Origin: Comamonas granuli NBRC 101663
GTDB taxonomy: Bacteria > Pseudomonadota > Gammaproteobacteria > Burkholderiales > Burkholderiaceae_C
Direction of reading: 5' to 3'
DNA length: 64,000 bases
Assembly: GCF_000739995.1 (NCBI RefSeq)
Contig: NZ_BBJX01000001.1
Location: 308,771 to 372,770, forward strand
Both the position numbers and the translations under genes were made by a program. The notes beneath the pieces were generated by a model. The model worked only from the letters and a program-made list of their open reading frames with translations. It was not told the DNA's origin and made no database searches. Of the stretch, positions 36,582 to 44,892 are shown one piece after another; positions within the stretch are counted from its first letter, which is position 1, and each line of letters begins with the position of its first letter.

Positions 36582-38135
36582 ATGCATTTCTTGACCGGCC
36601 TGGGGCCCGCGCTGGCGCTGGCAGTGCCGTTTTTGTTCTCCAGCACCCGTGCGCCTCTGACCAATTTCTGGCCGCTGATGTGCGCCTGGCTGTGCGCTGG
36701 GGTGCTGGCGTTGCTGCTGGTGTGGCAGGTGCGGCGGCCCGATGCACCGGACCGGCGCACGCTGGCGCGGCAATGCGCGGCGGGTGTGCTGCTGGCGGCT
36801 TTGCTGGGCAGTGCCGTAGGCCTGCTGCAGTACTTTGGCCAGACCGATGGCTGGTGGGGCTGGCTGCATCCCGCGCAACCGGGCGTGGCCATGGGCCAGT
36901 TGCGCCAGCGCAACCAGCAGGCGTCGCTCCTGAGCCTGGGCCTGTGGACGCTGTGGTGGCTGGTAGCGCAGGTGCCCCGGAACGGACCGGACGGCGCGCG
37001 GGGCCATTCGGTGCTGGCGGTGGGGCTGGGTCTGCTGCTGGCTTGGGCGCTGGCCTTGCTGGTCGTGGGCAGCGCGGCCACGGCCTCACGCACCGGGCTG
37101 GCCCAGTGGCTGGTGCTGCTGGTGCTGCTGGCATGGTGGCGCAAGTCCCTGGGGGCGCTGCCGCTGGCACTGGCGCTGGCGGGCCTGCTGCTGTACGCCT
37201 GGGCCGCCTGGCTGCTGCCCGACCTGCTGCTGCGCTGGACGGGCGTGCAGGCCGAGGGCCTGTTCCAGCGGTTCGGCGAGGCCCCGGGCTGCACCAGCCG
37301 CCGCGTGCTGTGGGCCAATGTGTGGCATCTGATCCTGCAGCGGCCCTGGACGGGCTGGGGTTGGGGCGAGCTGGACTATGCCCACTACATCACCTTGTTC
37401 CCGGGGACGCGCTTTTGCGTGCTGCTGGACAACGCCCACAACCTGCCCCTGCACCTGGCCGTGGAGCTGGGCTTGCCTGCGGCGGCTCTGGCATGCGCGG
37501 CGGTGGCCTGGTGGGTCTGGCGTGCCAGGCCCTGGGCCGAAACGGACCCGGTGCGCCAGTGGGCCTGGGGCATTCTGGCCGTGGTGGGCCTGCACAGCAT
37601 GCTGGAGTTTCCGCTGTGGTACGGGCCCTTCCAGGTCGTCACCGTGCTGGCGCTGGTCTTGCTGTGGCGCGGGCGCGCAGCGCGTGCGGCAGCGCAAATG
37701 GTGCAGCACATGCCCTGGGGGCTGTGGGCGCTGGCGGGCATGCTGTGCCTGGCGCTGTGGGCGGCGCTGGGTTGGCAATACCACCGTGTGAGCCAGATCT
37801 ACCTGCCGGCAGCGCAGCGCATTGCGTCCATGCGTGATGACCCGCTGGCCCAGGTGCAGGACAGTTGGGTGTTCCGGGATGCCATGGCCTTTGCCGAGCT
37901 GACCACCACGCCGGTCACCCCGGAGACGGCGCCGCGGGTGCATGCGCTGGCGCTGCGCATGCTGCACTATTCGCCGGAGCCGCGCGTGATCGAGCGCCTG
38001 ATCGAGAGCGCCACGCTGCTGGGGCTGGACGAAGAGGCTGCATTCCACCTGCAGCGCTACCGGGCGGCTTATCCGGCGGATTTTGCGCGCTGGTCGCGCA
38101 CCAACCAGCCCCTGGGTACGCTGGCGGGGGATTGA
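36582..38135 (+). CDS. O-antigen ligase family / PglL-TfpO-like pilin glycan ligase
   Basis: The 517-residue protein has about ten TM helices and the Wzy_C-type periplasmic loop (ASRTGLAQW, later DNAHNLPLHLAVELGLP with the conserved His). The C-terminal segment with helical ERLIESATLLGLDEEAAFHLQRYRAAYP is typical of PglL_A/DUF3366 O-oligosaccharyltransferases. Downstream of pilins, such proteins (TfpO/PilO, PglL) attach glycans to pilin Ser/Thr; that is the inferred role. GC returns to the genome norm here. No ribosome-binding site is visible. A CCGCCAG-CA-CTGGCGG hairpin lies in the 120-base leader. Confidence 0.82.
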   Translation: MHFLTGLGPALALAVPFLFSSTRAPLTNFWPLMCAWLCAGVLALLLVWQVRRPDAPDRRTLARQCAAGVLLAALLGSAVGLLQYFGQTDGWWGWLHPAQPGVAMGQLRQRNQQASLLSLGLWTLWWLVAQVPRNGPDGARGHSVLAVGLGLLLAWALALLVVGSAATASRTGLAQWLVLLVLLAWWRKSLGALPLALALAGLLLYAWAAWLLPDLLLRWTGVQAEGLFQRFGEAPGCTSRRVLWANVWHLILQRPWTGWGWGELDYAHYITLFPGTRFCVLLDNAHNLPLHLAVELGLPAAALACAAVAWWVWRARPWAETDPVRQWAWGILAVVGLHSMLEFPLWYGPFQVVTVLALVLLWRGRAARAAAQMVQHMPWGLWALAGMLCLALWAALGWQYHRVSQIYLPAAQRIASMRDDPLAQVQDSWVFRDAMAFAELTTTPVTPETAPRVHALALRMLHYSPEPRVIERLIESATLLGLDEEAAFHLQRYRAAYPADFARWSRTNQPLGTLAGD

Positions 38136-38138
38136 CGC

Positions 38139-38735
38139 TCAGGGGTGCTGCCGCGCCGCGGCCGGGGAAACGAGGGCCACATCCTCGTACAACGCTTCGA
38201 TGGGCATCACCAGGCCCACGCTGGCCCATTCCAACGCTTGCCCGGCCTCCAGGGGGTGCAGCACCCAGCGCTGGCTGTCGCCCTCGCGGCGGAACAGGTC
38301 CACACCCATGCGCTCGGGGTCGATGAGTGCGTACTCGCGCAGCGTGGGCAGCTTGCGGTAGGCGGCAAACTTGGCGCCACGGTCAAAGGCGCTGGTGGCG
38401 GGCGAGAGCACTTCCACAATCAACACAGGCGCGCTTTTGCTGTGGCTTTGCCCGCGGTCGCTCTCGGCACAGGTGACGAAGACGTCGGGATAGAAAAAAG
38501 CATTGTCCTGCGCGACATGCAGCTTCATGTCGGAGATGAACACGCTGCACGGGCTGCCGCGCAAGTGATTGCGCAAGGCCAAGGCCACGTTGAGCGCCAC
38601 AGTCACATGGGCATCCGAGGCGCCGGCCATGGCGAACACCTCGCCATCGTGGTACTCGTGCTTGGTGTTTTGCTCGGCCTCCCAGGCGAGGTAGGCCTGG
38701 GCATCAAACAGTGGCTGCGGTGCGGGCAGTGACAT
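38139..38735 (-). CDS. Uma2-family (DUF820) restriction-endonuclease-like protein
   Basis: The 198-residue protein has a PD-(D/E)xK fold: HEYHDGEVFAMAG with the early Glu, YPDVFVTC with Asp, and LIVEVLSPAT with the E-x-V core. These are the Uma2 hallmarks. Uma2 proteins are abundant in cyanobacteria and occur sporadically elsewhere; their role is unknown, and nuclease activity is inferred from the fold. It stands alone, converging on the glycan-ligase gene with a 3-base gap. GC resembles its neighbours. Confidence 0.88.
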   Translation of the reverse strand: MSLPAPQPLFDAQAYLAWEAEQNTKHEYHDGEVFAMAGASDAHVTVALNVALALRNHLRGSPCSVFISDMKLHVAQDNAFFYPDVFVTCAESDRGQSHSKSAPVLIVEVLSPATSAFDRGAKFAAYRKLPTLREYALIDPERMGVDLFRREGDSQRWVLHPLEAGQALEWASVGLVMPIEALYEDVALVSPAAARQHP

Positions 38736-38798
38736 GGCGCTCTCCGGGTGGTGGGGCCATGGTAGCAGCCGCTGCCGGGAAACGAACGGCAGGCCGCG

Positions 38799-39287
38799 TC
38801 AGCCCGCCACGTAGCTCCCCGACTTGCCGCCGTGCTTCTCCCGCACGCGCACGTCGTGGATGGACATGCCGCGGTCCACGGCCTTGCACATGTCGTAGAT
38901 GGTGAGCAGGGCCACCTGCACGGCGGTGAGTGCCTCCATCTCCACGCCGGTGGGGCCTACGGTCTCCACGGTTGCAGTACAAAAAATACCTGTAGCGCCC
39001 GGCTGACGGGCGCCAGCAGCTTCAAATTCAATAGCAACACGGGTCAGCGCCAGGGGGTGGCACAGGGGAATGAGGTCGCTGGTCTTTTTCGCCGCCTGGA
39101 TGCCGGCGATGCGCGCGATGCCCAGCACATCGCCCTTTTTGGCGTTGCCCGCCTCGATGAGCGCCAGCGTGGCGGGCTGCATCTCGATGCGGCCGCTGGC
39201 CACGGCTCTGCGGTGGGTGGCGGCCTTGGCAGCCACGTCGACCATGTGGGCCTGGCCCTGGGCGTCGAAATGCGTGAGTGGATTCAT
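38799..39287 (-). CDS. moaC: Cyclic pyranopterin monophosphate synthase
   Basis: The 162-residue MoaC converts the MoaA product to cyclic pyranopterin monophosphate in molybdenum-cofactor synthesis. [53 protein letters not shown] and KHGGKSG are all present. The loop between the CHPL strand and GPTGVEM ([16 protein letters not shown]) is longer than in E. coli and is encoded by a repeat copy. The start [11 protein letters not shown] is clear. It is divergent from the M48 protease gene; no other moa genes are in the window. Confidence 0.95.
   Translation of the reverse strand: MNPLTHFDAQGQAHMVDVAAKAATHRRAVASGRIEMQPATLALIEAGNAKKGDVLGIARIAGIQAAKKTSDLIPLCHPLALTRVAIEFEAAGARQPGATGIFCTATVETVGPTGVEMEALTAVQVALLTIYDMCKAVDRGMSIHDVRVREKHGGKSGSYVAG
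38983..39037 (-). repeat. Dispersed ~55-bp repeat, copy 6 (inside moaC)
   Basis: AAAAAATACCTGTAGCGC, 11 bases, GCGCCAGCAGCT, 7 bases, CAATAGC: the exact block spacing of intergenic copies. It is read on the minus strand in frame as [18 protein letters not shown] within moaC. Confidence 0.85.
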
Positions 39288-39344
39288 GACGGACAAAGCG
39301 GCGAGGCCGCGGGAAACTTTGGCAGACCCGGGCATCATACGGGC

Positions 39345-40925
39345 ATGCGCACACACTCGCACTCCGGCCCGGCCACGGGCGCCTGCCCCGCGGGGCCGGC
39401 ACTGGATTTGGGGCCAAAACGGCCTTTTGCGCTTATCAGGCAAGCGCTGGCAGCTCTTATTCTCATAGCGTTTTGCACGCTGCATGCGACGCCCGCCCCG
39501 GCGCAAGGCCGCCTGCCCATGCTCGGTGACGGCAGCGAGCTGGCCGCAGGCCAGGAACGGCGCCTGGGCGATGGCATCGCACGCCAGCTCTACCGCGACC
39601 CCGACTACCTCGACGACCCCGTGCTCCTGGAATACGTGCAAACGCTCTGGGATGCCCTGCGCGCGGCCGCGCGGGCGCAGGGCGAACTGGCGCCCGAACT
39701 GGACGAGCGCTTCGCCTGGGAGGTGCTGCTGGGCCGCGACCGCACGGTCAATGCCTTTGCCCTGCCCGGCGGCTACCTGGGCGTGCACCTGGGCCTGATC
39801 GGGGTGACGGCCAGCCGTGACGAACTCGCCTCCGTGCTGGCGCACGAGCTCAGCCACATCACCCAGCGCCACATCGCACGCCTCATTGCGCAGCAGGGCC
39901 GCCAGACGCCCCTGGTGCTGGGCGCCCTGGTCCTGGGCGCACTGGCCGCGAGCAAAAACCCCGACGCTGCCCAGGCGCTGGCCATCGGCGGGCAGGCGCT
40001 GGCGGTGCAGAACCAGCTCAACTTCTCGCGCGACATGGAGCGCGAGGCCGACCGCGTGGGCTTTGCGCTGATGGACCCGGCGGGCTTTGCACCCCAGGGT
40101 TTCGTGGCCATGTTCGAGAAGCTGCAACAGGCCAACCGCATCAACGACAACGCCAGTTGGCCCTACCTGCGCAGCCACCCGCTGACCACGCAGCGCATTG
40201 CCGACGTGCAGGCGCGCCTGCCCGTGGGCGCCGCCCGGCCCGCCGCGCCCGGGCTGGAGCACGCCCTGCTGGCCGCCAGGGCGCGCGTGCTCGCGCGGCC
40301 GGGCGTGGACGTGCTGCGCCAGTGGATGGCCGAGCCGCAGGCGGCAGACTTTGCCGGCCAGCCGCAGGCGCGCCGCGCCGGCGCGCTCTATGCCGCCGCG
40401 CTGGCGGCGCGCGAGCTGGGCGAGCCCGCACGGGCGCAGCGCCTCGTCGGCGACCTGCAGGAGTCGGTAGGGCCGGACGCCGCGGCACAGCGCCAGGTGC
40501 GCCTGCTGGCCGCCGAACTGGCCCTGGCGCGCGGCGATGCGGCCGGGGCGCTCAAACTGCTGCCGCCGGCGGGCGGGCGGCCGGAACTGCTGCTGCGCAC
40601 CCAGGCGCAGTTGCGCGGCGGCACGGCCCCGGACATCGCCGGCCCCCTGCAGACCTGGGTGGCAGGCCATCCCGGCGACGCCGGCGCCTGGCAGCAGCTC
40701 GCCAGCGTCTGGCACGCCCAGGGGCAGGTGCTGCGCGCCGTGCGCGCCGAGGCCGAGGCCCAGGCCGCGCGCTACGACTACGCGGCGGCGGTGGACCGCC
40801 TCAAGGCCGGGCAGGATTTGGCGCGCCAAAGCCGCGCGGCAGCCGACCATGTGGAGGCCTCGATCATCGACACGCGGCTGCGTGCCATGGAGTCACTGCT
40901 TCGCGAACAGGCCGCCGAGCGCTGA
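39345..40925 (+). CDS. M48-family zinc metalloprotease with TPR-like C-terminus (BepA-like)
   Basis: The 526-residue exported protease has a signal sequence (hydrophobic [17 protein letters not shown], then ATPAPAQG) after an unusually long N-region of ~25 residues. The M48 domain has HELSH (His167, Glu168, His171) and the third ligand Glu232 in EREAD. The C-terminal half consists of Ala-rich TPR-like helices. Such proteins (BepA/YfgC, LoiP) control outer-membrane protein assembly and degrade misassembled barrels. The signal peptide's hydrophobic core is encoded by a repeat copy. The 3' end overlaps the convergent membrane-protein gene by 33 bases. Confidence 0.9.
   Translation: MRTHSHSGPATGACPAGPALDLGPKRPFALIRQALAALILIAFCTLHATPAPAQGRLPMLGDGSELAAGQERRLGDGIARQLYRDPDYLDDPVLLEYVQTLWDALRAAARAQGELAPELDERFAWEVLLGRDRTVNAFALPGGYLGVHLGLIGVTASRDELASVLAHELSHITQRHIARLIAQQGRQTPLVLGALVLGALAASKNPDAAQALAIGGQALAVQNQLNFSRDMEREADRVGFALMDPAGFAPQGFVAMFEKLQQANRINDNASWPYLRSHPLTTQRIADVQARLPVGAARPAAPGLEHALLAARARVLARPGVDVLRQWMAEPQAADFAGQPQARRAGALYAAALAARELGEPARAQRLVGDLQESVGPDAAAQRQVRLLAAELALARGDAAGALKLLPPAGGRPELLLRTQAQLRGGTAPDIAGPLQTWVAGHPGDAGAWQQLASVWHAQGQVLRAVRAEAEAQAARYDYAAAVDRLKAGQDLARQSRAAADHVEASIIDTRLRAMESLLREQAAER
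39421..39469 (-). repeat. Dispersed ~55-bp repeat, copy 7 (M48 signal peptide)
   Basis: GGCCTTTTGCGC, 11 bases, GCGCTGGCAGCT, 7 bases, TCATAGC, the standard spacing. It is read on the plus strand in frame as [17 protein letters not shown], the hydrophobic core of the protease signal peptide. Confidence 0.8.
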
Positions 40926-41246
40926 CTCGATGACCAGCCCGAGCACCGAGTAGATCAGCGAGCCGAGCAGCGCGGCGCCAAAGCCGTTGACGTGGAAGCC
41001 CGCGAGCACGCCCGCCGCGGCCCAGAACATGAGCGCGTTGATGACGAACAGGAACAGCCCCAGCGTGACGAGGGTGACGGGCAGCGTCAGCAGCACCAGC
41101 ACGGGGCGCAGCACCACGTTGAACAGGCCGATCACGAAAGCCGCGAGCAGGGCCGACGGGAAGCTGCGCACCTGCACGCCCTCGTAGACATAGGCCACGA
41201 AAAGCAGCGCGCAGGCGCTGAGCAGCCATTTGGCAAGGAGTTTCAT
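40893..41246 (-). CDS. Phage-holin-family / YvlD-like small membrane protein
   Basis: This 117-residue protein has four TM helices, starting MKLLAKWLLSACALLFVAYVY, with LFNVVLRPVLVLLTLPVTLVTLGLFLFVINALMF in the middle. The family is annotated as phage holin family 4 superfamily IV or YvlD; most members are chromosomal and of unknown function, and no phage genes are near. An AAGGAG-like site precedes the ATG on the minus strand (CTCCTTGCC complement region). It overlaps the end of the M48 gene. Confidence 0.85.
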   Translation of the reverse strand: MKLLAKWLLSACALLFVAYVYEGVQVRSFPSALLAAFVIGLFNVVLRPVLVLLTLPVTLVTLGLFLFVINALMFWAAAGVLAGFHVNGFGAALLGSLIYSVLGLVIESALGGLFAKQ

Positions 41247-41322
41247 GGGCGCAGCATAGCGCAACGGTCGCGCGCGCGGGGGCCCCCATAATGCCGGCAC
41301 CGCATCTTGCAGGAGCTGTCCC

Positions 41323-44300
41323 ATGCCCCCCCGCCCCTTGCACGCCCTGGCCCTGGCCGCAGCGCTCGCCCTGGCATCGCCCCTGCCGGCGGCGGCGCTG
41401 GCTCCCGGCGCGGCCGCCGAGATCGTGAGCCTGCAGGGCGTGGGCGAGCAGCGCGCCGCCACGGCCAGCGCCTGGCAGCCCGCCCGCGTGGCGCAGGCCC
41501 TGGCAGCCGGCGATTTCGTGCGCACGGGCGAGGCCGCGCGCATGGCCCTGGTGTTTGCCGACGAGACGCAGTTGCGCCTGCACCAGAACACCGTGCTGCA
41601 GGTCAAGGCCCTGGCCGCGCCCGGGCAGCCCACGACCACGCTGCGGCTGGAGGCCGGACGCGCTTGGACGCAGACGCGCCGCCCGCCGGGCAGCCCCCTG
41701 CAGATCGAAACCCCGGCGGCCACCGCCGCCATCCGCGGGACGGACTGGGACCTGCGCGTCGAGCCGGACGGGCGCACCCTGCTCACGGTGCTCTCGGGCA
41801 CGGTGGAGTTCGGCAACGCACAGGGGCAGGTGCGCGTCGGCCCGAACGAGGCCGCCCTGGCCGCAGTGGGCCAGGCCCCGGTCAAGCTGCTGCTGGCCCA
41901 GCCGCGCGACCGCGTGCAGTGGGTCAACGCGCTGCAGGCCGACCCCCTGCCGCACCTGCGTGCCGACCCCGCGCCCGCCGCCCTGGAGCCGGTGGTGCAG
42001 GCCCTGGCCGCACGGCGCCCCGGCGCCGCGCGCAGCGCCCTGGCCGCCGTACCGGCGTCCGATGCCGCCGCACCCGGCTGGGTGGCCGTGCTACAGGCCG
42101 CCATCGCGCTGCAGGAGGGCGACCTGCCCGGCGCGCGCCAGTTGCTGGCGCGCCAGACGGCCACGGACACCGCGCCCGCGGCAGCCTGGCTGCTGCAGGC
42201 GGACCTGCAGCTCATGGAGGGCGAAGGCGAGGCCGCGCTGCAAACCCTGCAGGGCGCACTGGCGCGCTGGCCCGGGCACCCTGCGCTGTGGGCCCAGCAG
42301 GCGCGCGTGCAACTGCTCACCGACCGCCTGGACGCCGCCCGCACCACGCTGGACGGCGCGCCAGACAGCGGCAGTGCCGAACTCGCCCTGGTGCGCGCGG
42401 CCCTGGCCCGGCGCCTGGGCGACGCGCCAGCCACCCTCGCGGCCTACACCGCGGCCACGCAACTGGCCCCGCAGGACGCCCGCGGCTGGCTGGGCCTGGG
42501 CAGCGCCTATACCGAGCGCGAGGACACCGAGGCCGCGCGGCACCACCTCGCCCAGGCCCTGCAGCGCGACCCGCAGGCTGCCGGCGCCCAGGGCGAGCGC
42601 GGCACGCTGGAGACCTTTGCCAACCGCTGGGAGCCGGCGCAGCAGGCCTTCGACGCCGCACTCGCCGCGCACCCCGCCGACTACGTGGCGCTGACCGGCC
42701 TGGGCCTGCTGCGGCTCAAGCAGGGGCGGCCCCAGGAGGCGCTGGACGCCTTCCTGCGCGCGGGGGTCATGGAGCCGCGCTACGCGCGCGCCAAGGTCTG
42801 GACGGGCGTGGCCTACTACCAGCTCGGCCGCCATGACGACGCCGTGGCCACGCTCGCGCAGGCCAGCGCCCTCGACGACAAGGACCCCGTGCCCTGGATG
42901 CTGCTGGCGCAAATCCACACCGACCGCTTCGCCGCCGGCGAGGCCGTGCAGGCGGCACGCGCGGCCCTGGCGCGCATGCCCTACCTCAAGTCGCTCCACC
43001 AGTTGGCCAACGACCAGAAAGGCAGCGCCAACCTGGGCGCGGCCCTGGCCTTTTTCGGCATGGAGGACTGGGCGCTGGAACTGGCGCAGCAGAGCTTCTC
43101 GCCCTACTGGGGCGCCAGCCATCTGTTCCTGGCCGACCGCTACCGCGGCGAGTTCAACAAGAACTCGGCGCTGTACCAGGGCTTTCTGACCGACCCCATG
43201 GCCTTTGGCGCCAGCCAGCGCCACGCGTCGCTGCTGCAGCAGCCCGGCAGCCATGGCGCCGTGGGGCTGACGCTGGACCGGGAGTTCTACCGCCTCAGCG
43301 CACCGGCCTTCACCCTCAACGGTATGGACAACCGCCATGTGCCGCTGTCGTGGTTCGTGAAGGCGCAGACCGTGCGGGCCCGCGACTTCCCCATCGACGT
43401 GGGGGTGTTCAATGTTCCGGCCTTCCACGACGGCAGCGGCGGCTTCGACGTCCATGGGCGCGTGCTGACGCTGGGCCTGGGGGCCCAGCCCAGCGAACGG
43501 CTGAACCTGTTTGCCTATGCCAACACCTTCGACGCCGATTTTCGCGGGCGGAACAACTTCCGCAGCACCCTGGACGTGACCCAGGCCCAGGGCGCCCTGG
43601 GCCTGGCCTACCGCTGGGGGCCCGCCGCGCAGACCTGGCTCAAGATCGGCCGCAGCGTGAACGACACGCTCATGGGCAACTACCCGGTGCTGTTCGACCT
43701 GTCGTCCATGGCCGGCGTGGTGGGCATGCACGCCACGCCGCGCAAGCAGTTCAGCGACCTGCAACTGCGCCACACCGTGGACACCAGCGCCGCCACGCGC
43801 TGGAGTGCCACGCTGGAGCATGTGGTGGAAAAGCAGTCCAGCCTGTCGGCCGCCGAGGGCCTGATCGGCAGCATGCTGGCGGACGGGCAGACCTTTGTGG
43901 ACCGCCTGCTGTTTGCCGGCACCAACCAGATCGACCGGCGCTACACCGCCCTCACCCTGGGTGGCAGCCACCGCTACGGCCCGGCCTGGACCGTGGACGG
44001 CGCGCTCGGCTGGCAGCAGATCCGCCACCGCGTGTTCGGGCAGAACTTCGTGGTTCTGGAGCAGTTGCAGACCGGCGGGCAGGACGAGGCCCGCCGCCAC
44101 GACACGGAGCGTGCCTTCACCCCGCGCCTGGGCCTGGTGTGGCAGCCCGCGCCGGGGCGCAGCCTGCGCCTGGCCTACCAGGACTGGATGCGGCCGCTCT
44201 CCGTCTCCACCCTGGCCAGCGTGGAGACGGCCGGCATTCCCGTGGAAGACCAGTTGCTCGAAGCCGGCGGCCGCCAGCGGCGCACCGTGCTGCAGTGGGA

Positions 44301-44892
44301 CCAGGAATGGGGCCCCGCCACCTTCGTCAAGCTGCGCGCCGACCACCTGCGCCTGACCAACAACGGCTCCCTGGGCGTGGACCTGCGCACGCCCAGCCTG
44401 CCCTTCCTGGAGGAACTGCGCAACATCCAGCTGGCCAACCTCTCGGGCTCCGACCTGCTCGAAGACACGCCCAGCTACGAGCGCGGCACGCTCCAGTTGC
44501 TGGGCGCCAGCGCCAACCACATGTTCAGCCGCCAGTGGTCCGGCTACGCCAAGTACCTGCACCAGCGCAGCGACAGCAGCTATGGCGCGGACGCGGCGCG
44601 CGTGGGCGGGCGCATGATCCCCTACCTCCCGCGCCACACCGCCGTGCTGGGCGCCACCTGGGCCAGCAGCGCGCGCTGGTACGTGAGCGGCCGCGCGGTC
44701 TACCGCTCCGAGCGCTTCGAGGACAAGGAAAACCTCACGCGCCGCCCCCCGGGCTGGAGCCTGGACCTGATGGGTTTCACGGAGTCCGCGGACAAGCGCT
44801 GGGTGCTGGGCATGGCGCTGCTCAACCTCGGGGGCGCGAAGTCCGCGCGCCAGAAAACCCGCTTCGTGCTCGATGCGCGCTACCGTTTTTAA
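41323..44892 (+). CDS. FecR-domain, TPR and outer-membrane beta-barrel fusion protein
   Basis: The 1189-residue exported protein has a signal peptide (to about residue 25, AAALA), a FecR domain (about 55-165: VRTGEAARMALVFADETQLRL, ETPAATAAIRGTDWDLRV, SGTVEFGN) and many TPR-like repeats (about 190-560). A ~550-residue C-terminal region rich in alternating polar/hydrophobic strands follows and ends in RYRF. A terminal Phe is the signal for barrel insertion. The whole therefore looks like a periplasmic sensor joined to an outer-membrane barrel. AGGAG lies 8 bases before the ATG; CATAAT at 41287 could be a -10. The last 20 bases overlap the cyclase gene, implying a functional pair. Confidence 0.85.
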   Translation: MPPRPLHALALAAALALASPLPAAALAPGAAAEIVSLQGVGEQRAATASAWQPARVAQALAAGDFVRTGEAARMALVFADETQLRLHQNTVLQVKALAAPGQPTTTLRLEAGRAWTQTRRPPGSPLQIETPAATAAIRGTDWDLRVEPDGRTLLTVLSGTVEFGNAQGQVRVGPNEAALAAVGQAPVKLLLAQPRDRVQWVNALQADPLPHLRADPAPAALEPVVQALAARRPGAARSALAAVPASDAAAPGWVAVLQAAIALQEGDLPGARQLLARQTATDTAPAAAWLLQADLQLMEGEGEAALQTLQGALARWPGHPALWAQQARVQLLTDRLDAARTTLDGAPDSGSAELALVRAALARRLGDAPATLAAYTAATQLAPQDARGWLGLGSAYTEREDTEAARHHLAQALQRDPQAAGAQGERGTLETFANRWEPAQQAFDAALAAHPADYVALTGLGLLRLKQGRPQEALDAFLRAGVMEPRYARAKVWTGVAYYQLGRHDDAVATLAQASALDDKDPVPWMLLAQIHTDRFAAGEAVQAARAALARMPYLKSLHQLANDQKGSANLGAALAFFGMEDWALELAQQSFSPYWGASHLFLADRYRGEFNKNSALYQGFLTDPMAFGASQRHASLLQQPGSHGAVGLTLDREFYRLSAPAFTLNGMDNRHVPLSWFVKAQTVRARDFPIDVGVFNVPAFHDGSGGFDVHGRVLTLGLGAQPSERLNLFAYANTFDADFRGRNNFRSTLDVTQAQGALGLAYRWGPAAQTWLKIGRSVNDTLMGNYPVLFDLSSMAGVVGMHATPRKQFSDLQLRHTVDTSAATRWSATLEHVVEKQSSLSAAEGLIGSMLADGQTFVDRLLFAGTNQIDRRYTALTLGGSHRYGPAWTVDGALGWQQIRHRVFGQNFVVLEQLQTGGQDEARRHDTERAFTPRLGLVWQPAPGRSLRLAYQDWMRPLSVSTLASVETAGIPVEDQLLEAGGRQRRTVLQWDQEWGPATFVKLRADHLRLTNNGSLGVDLRTPSLPFLEELRNIQLANLSGSDLLEDTPSYERGTLQLLGASANHMFSRQWSGYAKYLHQRSDSSYGADAARVGGRMIPYLPRHTAVLGATWASSARWYVSGRAVYRSERFEDKENLTRRPPGWSLDLMGFTESADKRWVLGMALLNLGGAKSARQKTRFVLDARYRF

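Noticed and set aside
38139..38735. Uma2 protein as a restriction-modification or defence system
   Set aside because: No methyltransferase, helicase or toxin partner is adjacent; only the nuclease-like fold is supported.
40893..41246. Prophage remnant suggested by the holin-family name
   Set aside because: The family is mostly chromosomal; no integrase, att repeats or phage structural genes are near.
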